Positions 1 through 7,649 of a DNA stretch of 64,000 nucleotides are shown here, in pieces. The stretch is from positions 36,467 through 100,466 of the forward strand of contig NZ_BIMH01000016.1 of assembly GCF_004000985.1 (NCBI RefSeq). Reading direction: 5' to 3'. How positions within the stretch are numbered: the first letter of the stretch is position 1; the number at the start of each line of letters is the position of its first letter. Source of the DNA: Paenibacillus validus NBRC 15382. GTDB lineage: Bacteria > Bacillota > Bacilli > Paenibacillales > NBRC-103111. The position numbers were made by a program, and so were the translations under genes. The notes under the pieces are model-generated. The model was given only the letters and a program-made list of their open reading frames with translations, searched no databases and was not told where the DNA came from.

Positions 1-1004
1 GAACCGCAATCGCTTCCGTACTGGCGGAGAACGGACGTGACGTCGTGTTATGGTCTCGGAACACGGAACAAGTGCGCGAGATCAATACGAACCATCGGAA
101 CCGCCGCTTTCTGAGCGATGCGGCTTTGTCGCCGAACATTTGCGCAACCGAATCCATGGAAGAGGCGGTGACCGGTGCGGAAGCGGTTATCATCGTTTCG
201 CCCTCGTCGGCGATGAGAGAAATCGCCAAGCAGTTGAATCCGTTTCTCCAACCGGATACGCTGCTCGTCCATGCGACGAAAGGGTTCGAAGCCGGCTCGT
301 TGAAGCGGATGAGCGAGGTACTCGCCGACGAGCTTCCGCACTACGATGCGAACCGGATCGTAGTCTTGTCCGGCCCGAGCCATGCCGAAGAAGTCATCAA
401 GCAATGTCCGACGACGGTGGTTGTCGCATCGATCGATAAGGAAGCGGCGGAACAGGCGCAGGACGTTCTCATTAATTCTTATTTCCGCGTCTATACGAAC
501 CCGGATGTCGTCGGAGTCGAAGTTGGCGGCGCTCTAAAAAACATTATCGCTCTCGGGGCCGGGTTGTCCGACGGTCTCGGCTTCGGCGACAACGCCAAGG
601 CTGCGCTGATGACACGCGGTCTTGCGGAAATTGCCCGGCTTGGCACCGCTATGGGAGCGAATCCGCTTACGTTCGCAGGGCTTGCCGGCATCGGCGACCT
701 GGTCGTAACCTGCACCAGCAAGCACAGCCGCAACTGGCGCGCCGGCTCGCTGCTCGCTCAGGGCTTAAGCCTGGACGAAGTGCTGCAGAGCATGGGGATG
801 GTCGTGGAAGGCGTCAAGACGACACAGGCGGCTTACCGATTGTCGGAGCGGTTTGGCATTGCGATGCCGATCACGACGGAGCTGCATCACGTATTGTTCG
901 ACGGCAAGGAACCGCGTGCCGCCGTCGAGGATTTGATGGGGCGCGGACGGACGCACGAAATCGAAGAAGTGGCCGATTCTTCGCAAACGCCCTGGTTCAG
1001 GTAG
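1..1004 (+). CDS. gpsA: Glycerol-3-phosphate dehydrogenase [NAD(P)+], 5' partial
   Basis: Reduces dihydroxyacetone phosphate to sn-glycerol 3-phosphate, the backbone for phospholipid synthesis, in the cytoplasm. The window opens inside the Rossmann fold: the reading frame (codons starting at base 3) begins TAIASVLAENGRD, so about ten N-terminal residues including the start are missing. Visible are the substrate-binding SGPSHAEEV motif, the catalytic-lysine segment GGALKNIIALGAG, and the family signature GDNAKAALMTRG. The 333 visible residues fit a family length near 345. In B. subtilis gpsA likewise precedes the yphE-yphF-spoIVA stretch. No terminator is seen directly after the stop. Confidence 0.96.
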   Translation, partial: TAIASVLAENGRDVVLWSRNTEQVREINTNHRNRRFLSDAALSPNICATESMEEAVTGAEAVIIVSPSSAMREIAKQLNPFLQPDTLLVHATKGFEAGSLKRMSEVLADELPHYDANRIVVLSGPSHAEEVIKQCPTTVVVASIDKEAAEQAQDVLINSYFRVYTNPDVVGVEVGGALKNIIALGAGLSDGLGFGDNAKAALMTRGLAEIARLGTAMGANPLTFAGLAGIGDLVVTCTSKHSRNWRAGSLLAQGLSLDEVLQSMGMVVEGVKTTQAAYRLSERFGIAMPITTELHHVLFDGKEPRAAVEDLMGRGRTHEIEEVADSSQTPWFR

Positions 1005-1017
1005 GACTTCCGCCTAC

Positions 1018-1045
1018 ACCGACCGAAGCGCGCCAACATATAATA
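1018..1045 (+). promoter_or_regulatory. Possible sigma-K-type promoter of spoVIF
   Basis: AC at 1018-1019, 17 bases, then CATATAATA at 1037-1045, which fits the mother-cell sigma-K pattern AC-N16/17-CATANNNTA. The downstream gene is a late sporulation gene and its B. subtilis counterpart is known to be sigma-K dependent. The -35 element is only two bases, so this is suggestive only. Confidence 0.4.
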
Positions 1046-1046
1046 A

Positions 1047-1099
1047 CTCAGACTTTCTCTTTAGCGTGTATAAGGGCTAAGGCGTTATTCCAGTCTGAG
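1047..1099 (+). promoter_or_regulatory. Two-tier leader hairpin touching the spoVIF ribosome-binding site
   Basis: CTCAGACT (1047-1054) pairs with AGTCTGAG (1092-1099). Inside it CTTTAGC (1059-1065) pairs with GCTAAGG (1076-1082) with one G-U pair. The outer stem covers the first bases (GAG) of the Shine-Dalgarno GAGGAGG at 1097-1103, so folding could lower translation of spoVIF. No U-run follows, so it is not a terminator. Confidence 0.5.
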
Positions 1100-1110
1100 G
1101 AGGTTGTACC

Positions 1111-1389
1111 GTGGCCAATAAAAACATGTCGAAAGAAGTGCTCGGCGTTGTGAAGAAAAAAACCGGCAAAAACGTTTCGGAGAAAGATATTTACAAGCTG
1201 GCAAGCGGCGTGAAGCCGTCTACGATGCAAAGCGATGCCCAGCTGAAGCAGTTGATCCAGCAAGTTTCCAATTTGGTGAACGTGCCGGTGTCCGAACAAA
1301 CGATGAATGAATTGATCCAGGCGATCAAAAGCAGCAAAATGAACGAGAGCAACATGGAACAGCTGATGAAAATGATCATGAAAAAATAG
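1111..1389 (+). CDS. spoVIF: Stage VI sporulation protein F (SpoVIF)
   Basis: A 92-residue, lysine- and methionine-rich helical protein matching the SpoVIF (formerly YjcC) family, a mother-cell protein needed for correct assembly of the outer spore coat. Seen: N-terminal KEVLGVVKKKTGKNVSEKDI and a C-terminal helix ending MKMIMKK; there is no membrane segment or signal peptide. The start is GTG at 1111 with a strong GAGGAGG seven bases upstream. It has its own leader hairpin and a possible sigma-K promoter. In B. subtilis the gene is elsewhere on the chromosome, so its position next to gpsA differs from that reference. Confidence 0.85.
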   Translation: MANKNMSKEVLGVVKKKTGKNVSEKDIYKLASGVKPSTMQSDAQLKQLIQQVSNLVNVPVSEQTMNELIQAIKSSKMNESNMEQLMKMIMKK

Positions 1390-1501
1390 CGGAATATTTT
1401 ACAGATTCATGGCATGAGCGGCGAATGCGGAGCGCTCGTGCCTTTTTTATGATATGATGAAACTATATTACTGCTGTTGGGTTGGAGGTAGAATTTACGT
1501 T

Positions 1502-1681
1502 ATGTCTTCTTTGGACAAAATGTGGGCTTCGTTCATCGCCATCGGGTTGATGATCGTCGCTTCGCTGCTGATTACGTATGCGCGCACCCGAACGACCGGG
1601 GCATTGCGGGTGATCCTTTCCGTAATCTCCTTTTTGCTGTTTATTCCGATCCTCGTTTATATGATGGCATCGATGTTATAG
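1502..1681 (+). CDS. Small membrane protein, DUF2768 (YphE-like)
   Basis: 59 residues with two predicted membrane helices (about residues 9-26 and 36-58) separated by a short basic loop YARTRTTG. Length, topology and position between gpsA and the yphF/spoIVA block match the DUF2768 family represented by B. subtilis YphE. The function is unknown. ATG 1502 was chosen over an upstream in-frame start at 1454 because GGAGG lies at 1484-1488 and the extension is not membrane-like. The stop is 12 bases before the ferredoxin gene, which suggests co-transcription. Confidence 0.75.
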   Translation: MSSLDKMWASFIAIGLMIVASLLITYARTRTTGALRVILSVISFLLFIPILVYMMASML

Positions 1682-1693
1682 GAGGAGAACGGG

Positions 1694-1987
1694 ATGATTA
1701 CGCTGAACGGACGTCGCGTGAAAAAAACGGTTGAGCCTGAGCTTGGCTATACGATACTGGATATGGCCCTGAAGCACGAAGTCGATTGGGGCTTCTCTTG
1801 CGTGCGCGGAACATGCTCGCGCTGCCGTTGTCTCGTAAGCGAGGGGCTGGACCAGCTGAACGCACCGACAGATGAAGAACTTGATAATCTCGAGCCAGAG
1901 GAGTTCGAGGAAGGGTACCGGCTCGGCTGCCAGGCAAAGTTGAAGCAGGCCGGAACGGTTGTCGTCACGCACAAACCTTATTTTTAA
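1694..1987 (+). CDS. Plant-type 2Fe-2S ferredoxin
   Basis: 97 residues with the [2Fe-2S] ligand set CVRGTCSRC (C-x4-C-x2-C) around residues 36-44 and a fourth cysteine in RLGCQAK near residue 76, the spacing of plant/cyanobacterial ferredoxins. A cytoplasmic electron carrier is expected; no reductase or partner enzyme lies next to it. The start is ATG 1694 with AGGAGG at 1681-1686. It is followed after about 50 bases by a nucleotidyltransferase-like gene and then a second ferredoxin with different cysteine spacing. Redox partner unknown. Confidence 0.85.
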   Translation: MITLNGRRVKKTVEPELGYTILDMALKHEVDWGFSCVRGTCSRCRCLVSEGLDQLNAPTDEELDNLEPEEFEEGYRLGCQAKLKQAGTVVVTHKPYF

Positions 1988-2036
1988 GCAGGAAGATGAT
2001 GAGACGTTGAAATCAAATGGGGAACAACCGAAAGTA

Positions 2037-2615
2037 ATGGCCAGGCCGTTGATACCGGCGCTGGAAGCGCTGGAAGCCGCGCTTCGGCCGCTTGACGCGC
2101 TTTGGCTCGTTGGAGGCAGTACAGGGCTGCTGCTGCAGGGTGTTGCGCTCTCGGCGCAACCGCGCGACCTCGACATATACGTCGACCGCAACGACGCGTG
2201 CGGTGTTCACAGCGCGTTGACGGCTTATGCGAAGGACGAGCAGGCAGAAAGCGAAACGGCGATCTATCGTTCCGTCTTAAGTCACTACGACATGGACGGC
2301 GTTCATGTCGAGCTTGTCGGCGGGTTTGAAGTGCGCGCGTACGATAGCGAATACCGGGTCGAGGCGCAATACTTGGCGTCTCGCTTCGAACGGACCTATA
2401 CGCTTGGGAACGGACGCATCGTGCGGTTAATGCCCCTCGTGCACGAACTTATATTCAACGTGCTCCGCGAACGTCCGGATCGCTATGAAGCGATTGCGGC
2501 GGCATGCCGCAGGGAGGGCCGCGAGGCGCAGCTTGCAGGGTTGGCGGATTTGATGAACCGCAATCGGTTCGACGAGCGGCTTCGCCGGCGTCTATTTGCG
2601 CTGCTTGAATCTTGA
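2037..2615 (+). CDS. Nucleotidyltransferase-fold protein of unknown function
   Basis: 192 residues. The segment LVGGSTGLLLQG followed about ten residues later by RDLDIYVD resembles the GS(x)G...D-x-D active-site pattern of the polymerase-beta/MNT nucleotidyltransferase fold, and the C-terminal half is helical. The substrate cannot be told from sequence; relatives include substrate-adenylating enzymes and antitoxin-like MNT proteins, but no HEPN partner is adjacent. ATG 2037 has a GGGGA at 2019-2023; a TTG at 2007 is an alternative start. Wedged between two ferredoxin genes. Confidence 0.6.
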   Translation: MARPLIPALEALEAALRPLDALWLVGGSTGLLLQGVALSAQPRDLDIYVDRNDACGVHSALTAYAKDEQAESETAIYRSVLSHYDMDGVHVELVGGFEVRAYDSEYRVEAQYLASRFERTYTLGNGRIVRLMPLVHELIFNVLRERPDRYEAIAAACRREGREAQLAGLADLMNRNRFDERLRRRLFALLES

Positions 2616-2637
2616 TAGTGGGAAGGAGGCTGGACCC

Positions 2638-2988
2638 GTGAGCGTTGAAATCAAGTTTATGCCGGACGGCAAGTCGACGCCTGCCAGGGCCGGCACAACG
2701 CTGCTCGAAGCGGCCCGGCGAGCGAAAGTCCACATACGGACACGCTGCGCAGGCAAAGCGGCCTGTTTGATGTGCAAGGTCTGCATTGATCCGGATGCGC
2801 AAACCGGGCTGCAGCCGATGAATGCGAACGAGCGCAACAAACTCGGCGGCCTTCAGGAGCAAGGATACCGCCTCGCCTGCCAAGCGAAAGCGAATGGACA
2901 AGCGCCGGTGATCGTGACCGTGCCGGAAGATCCGTTGAAGAGTGCGGTCCGCAAGCTGCTGGATCAGCAACAAGAGGAGGACTGGTGA
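2638..2988 (+). CDS. 2Fe-2S ferredoxin, adrenodoxin-type spacing
   Basis: 116 residues. Cysteines occur as CAGKAACLMC (C-x5-C-x2-C) near residues 39-48 and again in RLACQAK near residue 84, the spacing of adrenodoxin/ISC-type ferredoxins rather than the plant type seen 650 bases upstream. An extra cysteine (KVC) follows the third ligand. The start is GTG 2638 with GGAAGGAGG at 2621-2629. The stop codon shares a base with the start of the lipoprotein gene, so the two are translationally coupled. Partner enzyme unknown. Confidence 0.83.
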   Translation: MSVEIKFMPDGKSTPARAGTTLLEAARRAKVHIRTRCAGKAACLMCKVCIDPDAQTGLQPMNANERNKLGGLQEQGYRLACQAKANGQAPVIVTVPEDPLKSAVRKLLDQQQEEDW

Positions 2989-3713
2989 TGAAAGGTTGGA
3001 TGCGGGCCGGCGGCTTGCTGTTCTTGCTGCTATGGATCAGCGGCTGTATGTACCCGAACGAATTGCGGAAAGAAAATCAATTGGCCAGCGGGGAGTACGT
3101 GCTCGTCGTGCAAAATGCCATCGATCAATATAAAGCGAAGACCGGCGTGCTTCCGATCAAAAACAGCGAAGAAACGACGCCGCTGTATGAGAAATATCCG
3201 ATCGACTTCAAGAAGCTGAAAGGTCCGTACTTAAGCTCGGTTCCGGCGAATGCGTTTGAGAACGGGGGGACCGCCTTGTACGTGCTCGTCGATGTGGAAA
3301 CGAAACCTACTGTGAAAATGATGGACTTGATATCGTTCCAGCAAACGGTCGAGCTGCAAAAGGCTGTCGACGATTACAAAGCGAAAAACGGGGGCGAACT
3401 GCCTCTTGGCGATGCGGCGGCCCCGGGCTTCCATTCGATCGATTTCGCTAAGTTGAATCGTAAGCCTGCCGATGTGCACAGCGTCTATTCGCCGAATGTG
3501 CGACTTTCGTACTTGCTGCACGATTCCGGTACGGTGACGATCGACTATGCCCCGGAAATCATGCGTCTGATCGACAAAAAGCAGCTGCAGACGAAGCTGA
3601 CCAAGGAGGAAGACCTCAGGGCCCTGCTCGTTCAGGAATCTTACTTCGTGCCGGCACGATCGCTCGCCTACCGCTGGATAAACGGACAACCGACGCCGAT
3701 TACGGCGCCGTAA
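2988..3713 (+). CDS. Lipoprotein, YphF-like
   Basis: 241 residues with a lipoprotein signal peptide: basic MKGWMR, hydrophobic core, lipobox WISGC near residue 20, so it should be anchored on the outer face of the membrane (or the forespore-facing membrane). The rest is soluble, with two similar stretches (NAIDQYKAKTGVLPI and KAVDDYKAKNGGELPL) that suggest an internal duplication. Length and position directly before spoIVA match B. subtilis YphF, whose function is unknown. Start ATG 2988 with GAGGAGG at 2974-2980; GTG 2985 is possible. Confidence 0.7.
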   Translation: MKGWMRAGGLLFLLLWISGCMYPNELRKENQLASGEYVLVVQNAIDQYKAKTGVLPIKNSEETTPLYEKYPIDFKKLKGPYLSSVPANAFENGGTALYVLVDVETKPTVKMMDLISFQQTVELQKAVDDYKAKNGGELPLGDAAAPGFHSIDFAKLNRKPADVHSVYSPNVRLSYLLHDSGTVTIDYAPEIMRLIDKKQLQTKLTKEEDLRALLVQESYFVPARSLAYRWINGQPTPITAP

Positions 3714-3719
3714 ATCGCA

Positions 3720-3759
3720 AACCTCTATTAACCTGACATTCGGGTGATAGGGGTTTTTC
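3720..3759 (+). terminator. Intrinsic terminator after the yphF-like gene
   Basis: AACCTCTAT (3720-3728) pairs with ATAGGGGTT (3747-3755) with one G-U pair; an inner ACC/GGT pair extends it, and it is followed by a T-run. It separates the ferredoxin/lipoprotein operon from spoIVA. Confidence 0.75.
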
Positions 3760-3887
3760 TTTTTCGCGGAGCTAGAATAACGGTCTGAAACTGAACATAT
3801 ATTTGTCAGGGATGAACCATAAGCCGCATATGCGGGCGAATTTAAAGGACAGCAGGGAGTGATCGAAATATTTTATAGAGCCTGTCA

Positions 3888-3915
3888 TCATATTTTTAGC
3901 TGCCAAACATATAGT
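3888..3915 (+). promoter_or_regulatory. Sigma-E-type promoter of spoIVA
   Basis: TCATATT (3888-3894) matches the sigma-E -35 pattern KMATATT exactly. After 13 bases CATATAGT (3908-3915) is close to the -10 CATACAMT. spoIVA is an early mother-cell, sigma-E-dependent gene in B. subtilis, which supports the reading. The rest of the 261-base gap 3714-3974 holds the preceding terminator and AT-rich sequence without an ORF. Confidence 0.55.
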
Positions 3916-3974
3916 TGTACTAGTCCGAATCGTGTACGAGTTTCGTCTTAAACAACCTGTAGGAGGGATTCTCA

Positions 3975-5453
3975 TTGGAAAAAGTGGATATCTTTAAGGA
4001 CATTGCAGAGCGTACTGGCGGGGATATTTACCTGGGGGTCGTTGGAGCGGTCCGTACGGGAAAATCAACGTTCATTAAACGCTTTATGGAATCGATCGTG
4101 CTTCCGAACATACAGAACGAAGCCGACCGTATTCGGGCGACCGACGAGCTGCCGCAAAGCGCAGCGGGACGTACCATTATGACGACGGAGCCGAAATTCG
4201 TACCGAATAATGCGGTGCAGCTTCACGTCGCGGAGGGGCTGAACGTCAACGTGCGCTTGGTTGACTGCGTCGGATATGTCGTTGAGGGCGCCAAAGGGTA
4301 TGAGGATGAGAGCGGACCGCGCATGATCAACACGCCTTGGTTCGATGAAGCGATTCCGTTCCAGGAAGCTGCGGAAATCGGTACGCGCAAAGTTATCCAA
4401 GAGCACGCCACGTTAGGCGTAGTGATTACCACCGACGGTACAATCGCGGAAATACCGCGCTCGTCGTACATCGACGCGGAAGACCGCATCATCAACGAAC
4501 TGAAGGAAGTCGGCAAGCCGTTCATCGTCATTGTAAACTCGACGAAACCGCAAAGCGACAGCGCTTTGCAGCTCCGCAGCGATCTGCAGGCCAAGCACGA
4601 CGTTCCCGTCGTAACGGTCAGCGTCGCAAGTATGCAAGAGGACGACTTTACATCCGTGCTGCGCGAGGTGTTATACGAGTTCCCGGTTCATGAGGTGAAC
4701 GTGAATCTGCCGAGCTGGGTCATGGTGCTGGAGGAAAATCACTGGCTCCGTTCCAACTTCGAAAATTCCGTTCGCGACACGGTGCAGGACATACGCCGAT
4801 TACGCGATGTCGACCGGGTAGTCGGGCACTTCGAAGCGTACGAATTTATCGATAAAGCGGCGTTAGCCGGCATGAATATGGGTCAGGGCGTGGCGGAGAT
4901 CGATCTCTATGCGCCGGATGAGCTGTACGATCGAATTTTGCAGGAGGTGGTTGGCGTCGAAATTCGCGGCAAAGACCACCTGCTGCAGCTGATGCAGGAG
5001 TTCACGCATGCGAAACGCGAGTACGATCACTTTGCCGAAGCGCTTGAGATGGTCAAGACGACCGGATACGGTATAGCGCCGCCGACGCTAGCCGAGATGG
5101 CGCTCGACGAGCCGGAGCTGATCCGTCAAGGCTCGCGCTTCGGCGTTCGCCTGAAAGCGACGGCGCCTTCGATTCATATGATTCGGGTCGACGTGGAGTC
5201 CGAGTTCTCCCCGATTATCGGCACGGAGAAGCAAAGCGAGGAGCTTGTTCGTTATTTGATGCAGGATTTCGAAGACAATCCGCTTAAAATTTGGGAGTCG
5301 GACATCTTCGGTCGTTCGCTGCATTCCATCGTACGCGAAGGAATTCAGGGCAAATTGGCGATGATGCCGGATAATGCCCGCTACAAGCTGCAAGAAACGC
5401 TTGGGCGCATCATCAATGAAGGTTCCGGCGGCTTGATCGCCATCATTTTGTAA
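3975..5453 (+). CDS. spoIVA: Stage IV sporulation protein A, spore coat morphogenetic ATPase
   Basis: 492 residues, the normal length for SpoIVA, an ATPase that polymerises on the outer forespore membrane to form the basement layer of the spore coat and is needed for cortex formation. Seen: Walker A GAVRTGKST near residues 22-30, a DCVGY stretch in the position of Walker B near residue 98, and the hydrophobic C-terminus GGLIAIIL that family knowledge assigns to membrane anchoring through SpoVM. The start is TTG 3975 with AGGAGGG at 3961-3967. It is monocistronic: sigma-E-type promoter upstream, terminator downstream. Confidence 0.97.
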   Translation: MEKVDIFKDIAERTGGDIYLGVVGAVRTGKSTFIKRFMESIVLPNIQNEADRIRATDELPQSAAGRTIMTTEPKFVPNNAVQLHVAEGLNVNVRLVDCVGYVVEGAKGYEDESGPRMINTPWFDEAIPFQEAAEIGTRKVIQEHATLGVVITTDGTIAEIPRSSYIDAEDRIINELKEVGKPFIVIVNSTKPQSDSALQLRSDLQAKHDVPVVTVSVASMQEDDFTSVLREVLYEFPVHEVNVNLPSWVMVLEENHWLRSNFENSVRDTVQDIRRLRDVDRVVGHFEAYEFIDKAALAGMNMGQGVAEIDLYAPDELYDRILQEVVGVEIRGKDHLLQLMQEFTHAKREYDHFAEALEMVKTTGYGIAPPTLAEMALDEPELIRQGSRFGVRLKATAPSIHMIRVDVESEFSPIIGTEKQSEELVRYLMQDFEDNPLKIWESDIFGRSLHSIVREGIQGKLAMMPDNARYKLQETLGRIINEGSGGLIAIIL

Positions 5454-5476
5454 CGAAAACGCATAAAAAACTAGCG

Positions 5477-5503
5477 AAAATGCACCCTCACGGTGCATTT
5501 TTT
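5477..5503 (+). terminator. Intrinsic terminator of spoIVA
   Basis: AAAATGCACC (5477-5486) pairs perfectly with GGTGCATTTT (5492-5501) around a five-base loop and runs into a T-tract. Confidence 0.85.
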
Positions 5504-5513
5504 GCAATTTTAC

Positions 5514-5542
5514 TTGAAAAAGCGCTACTCCTGTATTACTAT
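5514..5542 (+). promoter_or_regulatory. Sigma-A promoter of hbs
   Basis: TTGAAA (5514-5519), 17-base spacer, TACTAT (5537-5542). It lies about 110 bases upstream of hbs. Confidence 0.6.
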
Positions 5543-5650
5543 AAGGTTGATTTGTTAGGGAGAAACTAACATCTGATGTATATTTTTCGGGTAAACGGTT
5601 AACAAAGGAAATAAAGGATGATCGCTTATTTTTGGGGGGAGGTGAATCGC

Positions 5651-5923
5651 ATGAATAAATCCGATTTGATCAATAAAGTGTCTGAATCCAGCGAGTTGTC
5701 CAAGAAGGACGCTACCAAAGCTGTTGAAGCGGTATTCGAAGCTATCTCCGAAGCGCTGCAAAACGGTGACAAAGTACAGCTCGTAGGTTTCGGCAACTTC
5801 GAAGTTCGTGAGCGTTCCGCCCGTAAAGGCCGCAACCCGCAAACCGGTGAAGAAATCGATATTCCTTCGAGCAAAATCCCGGCATTCAAGCCAGGCAAGG
5901 CGCTTCGTGACGGTATTCAATAA
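5651..5923 (+). CDS. hbs: DNA-binding protein HU
   Basis: 90 residues, exactly the usual HU length. This histone-like homodimer bends and compacts DNA in the nucleoid. Seen: N-terminal [12 protein letters not shown] helices, the [20 protein letters not shown] core, and the DNA-binding arm region [20 protein letters not shown] with the conserved intercalating proline. ATG 5651 was chosen over an in-frame start at 5618 because of GGGGGGAGGTGA immediately upstream. It has its own promoter and terminator. spoIVA-hbs adjacency is as in B. subtilis, but folE (mtrA), which follows hbs there, is missing. Confidence 0.97.
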   Translation: MNKSDLINKVSESSELSKKDATKAVEAVFEAISEALQNGDKVQLVGFGNFEVRERSARKGRNPQTGEEIDIPSSKIPAFKPGKALRDGIQ

Positions 5924-5992
5924 GAGTTCCGGACGAAAGCTTGCGTCTTCTACATAAGACGACCCTCAGTCATCATCGTAACACAATGCCCG

Positions 5993-6027
5993 AGGCGTTT
6001 GAATCGAATCGATTCGAGCGCCTTTTT
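5993..6027 (+). terminator. Intrinsic terminator of hbs
   Basis: AGGCG (5993-5997) with CGCCT (6019-6023), and an inner TGAATCGA with TCGATTCG (6000-6016), followed by T5. Confidence 0.75.
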
Positions 6028-6074
6028 GCTGAAAATCGGCGAACAACGGGACCGCCTGAATCGATGGTAAAGTG

Positions 6075-6104
6075 TTGCAAGAATGGCTATGGTCATAGTA
6101 TAAT
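6075..6104 (+). promoter_or_regulatory. Sigma-A promoter of tRNA-Pro
   Basis: TTGCAA (6075-6080), 18-base spacer, TATAAT (6099-6104), about 38 bases before the tRNA. Confidence 0.6.
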
Positions 6105-6142
6105 CGTGATGCACGAGTGGAACGTGCGTGCTGTGTGTAGAA

Positions 6143-6216
6143 CGGGGTATGGCGCAGTCCGGTAGCGCGCACCCTTGGGGTGGGTGAGGCCGTGGGTTCG
6201 AATCCCGCTACTCCGA
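6143..6216 (+). tRNA. tRNA-Pro(GGG)
   Basis: A full cloverleaf can be drawn by hand. The acceptor CGGGGTA (6143-6149) pairs with TACTCCG (6209-6215), with one G-U. The anticodon stem CACCC/GGGTG encloses the seven-base loop TTGGGGT with anticodon GGG. The T-arm is GTGGG-TTCGAAT-CCCGC, and the discriminator base is A6216. CCA is not encoded. It reads CCC/CCU proline codons. It is a single-gene transcript with its own promoter and a long terminator hairpin. B. subtilis, from memory, has only tRNA-Pro(UGG), so this is an extra isoacceptor compared with that organism. Confidence 0.93.
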
Positions 6217-6227
6217 TAAAGCAAGCG

Positions 6228-6285
6228 AAAGAAGACCGCCAGCTTTGACGTATGAGCGCATACGCCGGGGCTGGCGGTCTTCTTT
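6228..6285 (+). terminator. Long intrinsic terminator after tRNA-Pro
   Basis: A 16-bp perfect stem, AAAGAAGACCGCCAGC (6228-6243) with its complement at 6270-6285, topped by a CGTATG/CATACG inner hairpin. The A-rich 5' and T-rich 3' flanks make it potentially bidirectional. Confidence 0.85.
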
Positions 6286-6379
6286 AACTGTTTTTTATGA
6301 TGCAATAATTTGATGACGCATTCCCGCAGCAGATTTGCTATACTGATCTGGATTTGTTCACGGAAAAGGGGTTATAGAG

Positions 6380-7309
6380 TTGAAAGAGACGAATCTATGG
6401 ACAAGATGGCTCCGGTCCAACGATTGGACGATGTACGGGATATTAGCTTCCATCTTTCTTGTCTGGCGGATCGGTGTCGTCGGCAATTGGACCACGGAAT
6501 GCTGGATCCTGCTTCTCATTTGTTTGATGGGGGTGCGCAAAGACCAAATCGATGTCGATTGGAAACGATTTTTCGTGATCGGCATTCCGCTGCTTGGCAT
6601 CTTATATTACTTTTACGGCTCCGGAAACGGATTGTGGTGGAAAATCGCCAACTGGATGTTCGAGAATAACCGTCATCCCTGGAATTGGGACGACGAGATG
6701 AACGCGATACCGCTGAACAGCGGAGGCTGGGCCCGCACGTTCACCCATCCGTTGTTGGATCGGGCGATGGTATGGGTTTATAATTACGGGTTTGTGCTGT
6801 CGCTATGGATCTGCATCGTTCGCAGCTACTGGACCAAGAGCGTGAAGAAGATGATGTCGTACGCATTATCGGGCCATCTGCTGCAGTTCCCGCTGATCCT
6901 GCCGTTCTACAACCTGATCTTGCTTCGCGAGGTATGGTGGGTGAAGGGACAACCGGATTTGCTGGGCCGCCAGTTCGCAACCGAAAACGATCTGCTGGTC
7001 AATGTTATGAACTGCTTTCCGAGCATGCACACATCGATCTCGTTTGCGATGCTCCTGCTTGCGCTTCGGGAGAAGGATCGCATCTTCAAATATATGATGG
7101 TGACGTACTGCTCCGCCATCATCTTCTCGACGATGTACCTGCAAATTCATTGGGTGCTTGACGTTCTCGCCGGGATGGCGTTTGCTTACGGCACCGTGAA
7201 GCTGGCCGACTTCTTCATCAAGCTCGCGATTAAGCTCGTGCCGGAGCGAATCAAGCGATCTTACAACCGTAAAGCCAAAGCGTACGTGAGCGAGTCCGCA
7301 GCCGCCTGA
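6380..7309 (+). CDS. PAP2-superfamily membrane protein (Aur1/inositolphosphotransferase-like)
   Basis: 309 residues with about six membrane helices. The PAP2 catalytic pattern is recognisable as FPSMHTS (motif 2 form PSxH) near residue 215 and [10 protein letters not shown] (motif 3, H-x3-D) near residue 257, with the PSMHTS variant typical of the PAP2_3 branch that includes fungal Aur1. A lipid phosphatase or head-group transferase on the membrane is expected; the substrate is not evident. The start is TTG 6380 with AAGGGG at 6366-6371. It occupies the place of folE (mtrA) between hbs and mtrB and is followed by a terminator, so it is probably its own transcription unit. Confidence 0.75.
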   Translation: MKETNLWTRWLRSNDWTMYGILASIFLVWRIGVVGNWTTECWILLLICLMGVRKDQIDVDWKRFFVIGIPLLGILYYFYGSGNGLWWKIANWMFENNRHPWNWDDEMNAIPLNSGGWARTFTHPLLDRAMVWVYNYGFVLSLWICIVRSYWTKSVKKMMSYALSGHLLQFPLILPFYNLILLREVWWVKGQPDLLGRQFATENDLLVNVMNCFPSMHTSISFAMLLLALREKDRIFKYMMVTYCSAIIFSTMYLQIHWVLDVLAGMAFAYGTVKLADFFIKLAIKLVPERIKRSYNRKAKAYVSESAAA

Positions 7310-7340
7310 TCGGGCGGTTCTCATAGCGGGCCGCGGACAA

Positions 7341-7368
7341 CGGCGGTTGACAGCGCCGCTTTTTTTTT
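7341..7368 (+). terminator. Probable terminator after the PAP2 gene
   Basis: A short CGGCG/CGCCG stem (7341-7345 with 7354-7358) followed by a run of nine T. The stem is weak but the T-run is strong. Confidence 0.5.
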
Positions 7369-7412
7369 GCATGATTAAACTTATCTATAGTGGGGCTGAA
7401 GGAGCGTGCGGG

Positions 7413-7634
7413 ATGGAAACGAACCAAAACGACTATTTCATCGTGAAAGCGAAAGAGAACGGTGTGCAGGTGATCGGGTTGACACGCGGGCAGGATACCC
7501 GGTTTCATCATACGGAAAAGCTGGACAAAGGCGAGGTGATGATCGCCCAATTTACCGATCATACGTCAGCCGTCAAGATCCGCGGCAAGGCGGTCGTTCT
7601 CACGAAATACGGCACGATCGACACGCAGGAATAA
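7413..7634 (+). CDS. mtrB: Trp RNA-binding attenuation protein (TRAP)
   Basis: 73 residues. TRAP forms an 11-subunit ring that, when loaded with tryptophan, wraps NAG-repeat RNA and shuts down trp expression. The sequence aligns closely with B. subtilis TRAP; the RNA-contacting Lys-Lys-Arg set is present as K36, K55 and R57, and the Trp-binding strand [12 protein letters not shown] is intact. The start is ATG 7413 with GAAGGAG at 7398-7404. Its target is visible in the same window: eleven NAG triplets in the trp leader at 17801-17854. Unlike B. subtilis it is not in an operon with folE (mtrA). A TTGACA at 7347 with a poor -10 could serve as promoter. Confidence 0.96.
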   Translation: METNQNDYFIVKAKENGVQVIGLTRGQDTRFHHTEKLDKGEVMIAQFTDHTSAVKIRGKAVVLTKYGTIDTQE

Positions 7635-7649
7635 TTTTTCTTCGAAGGC

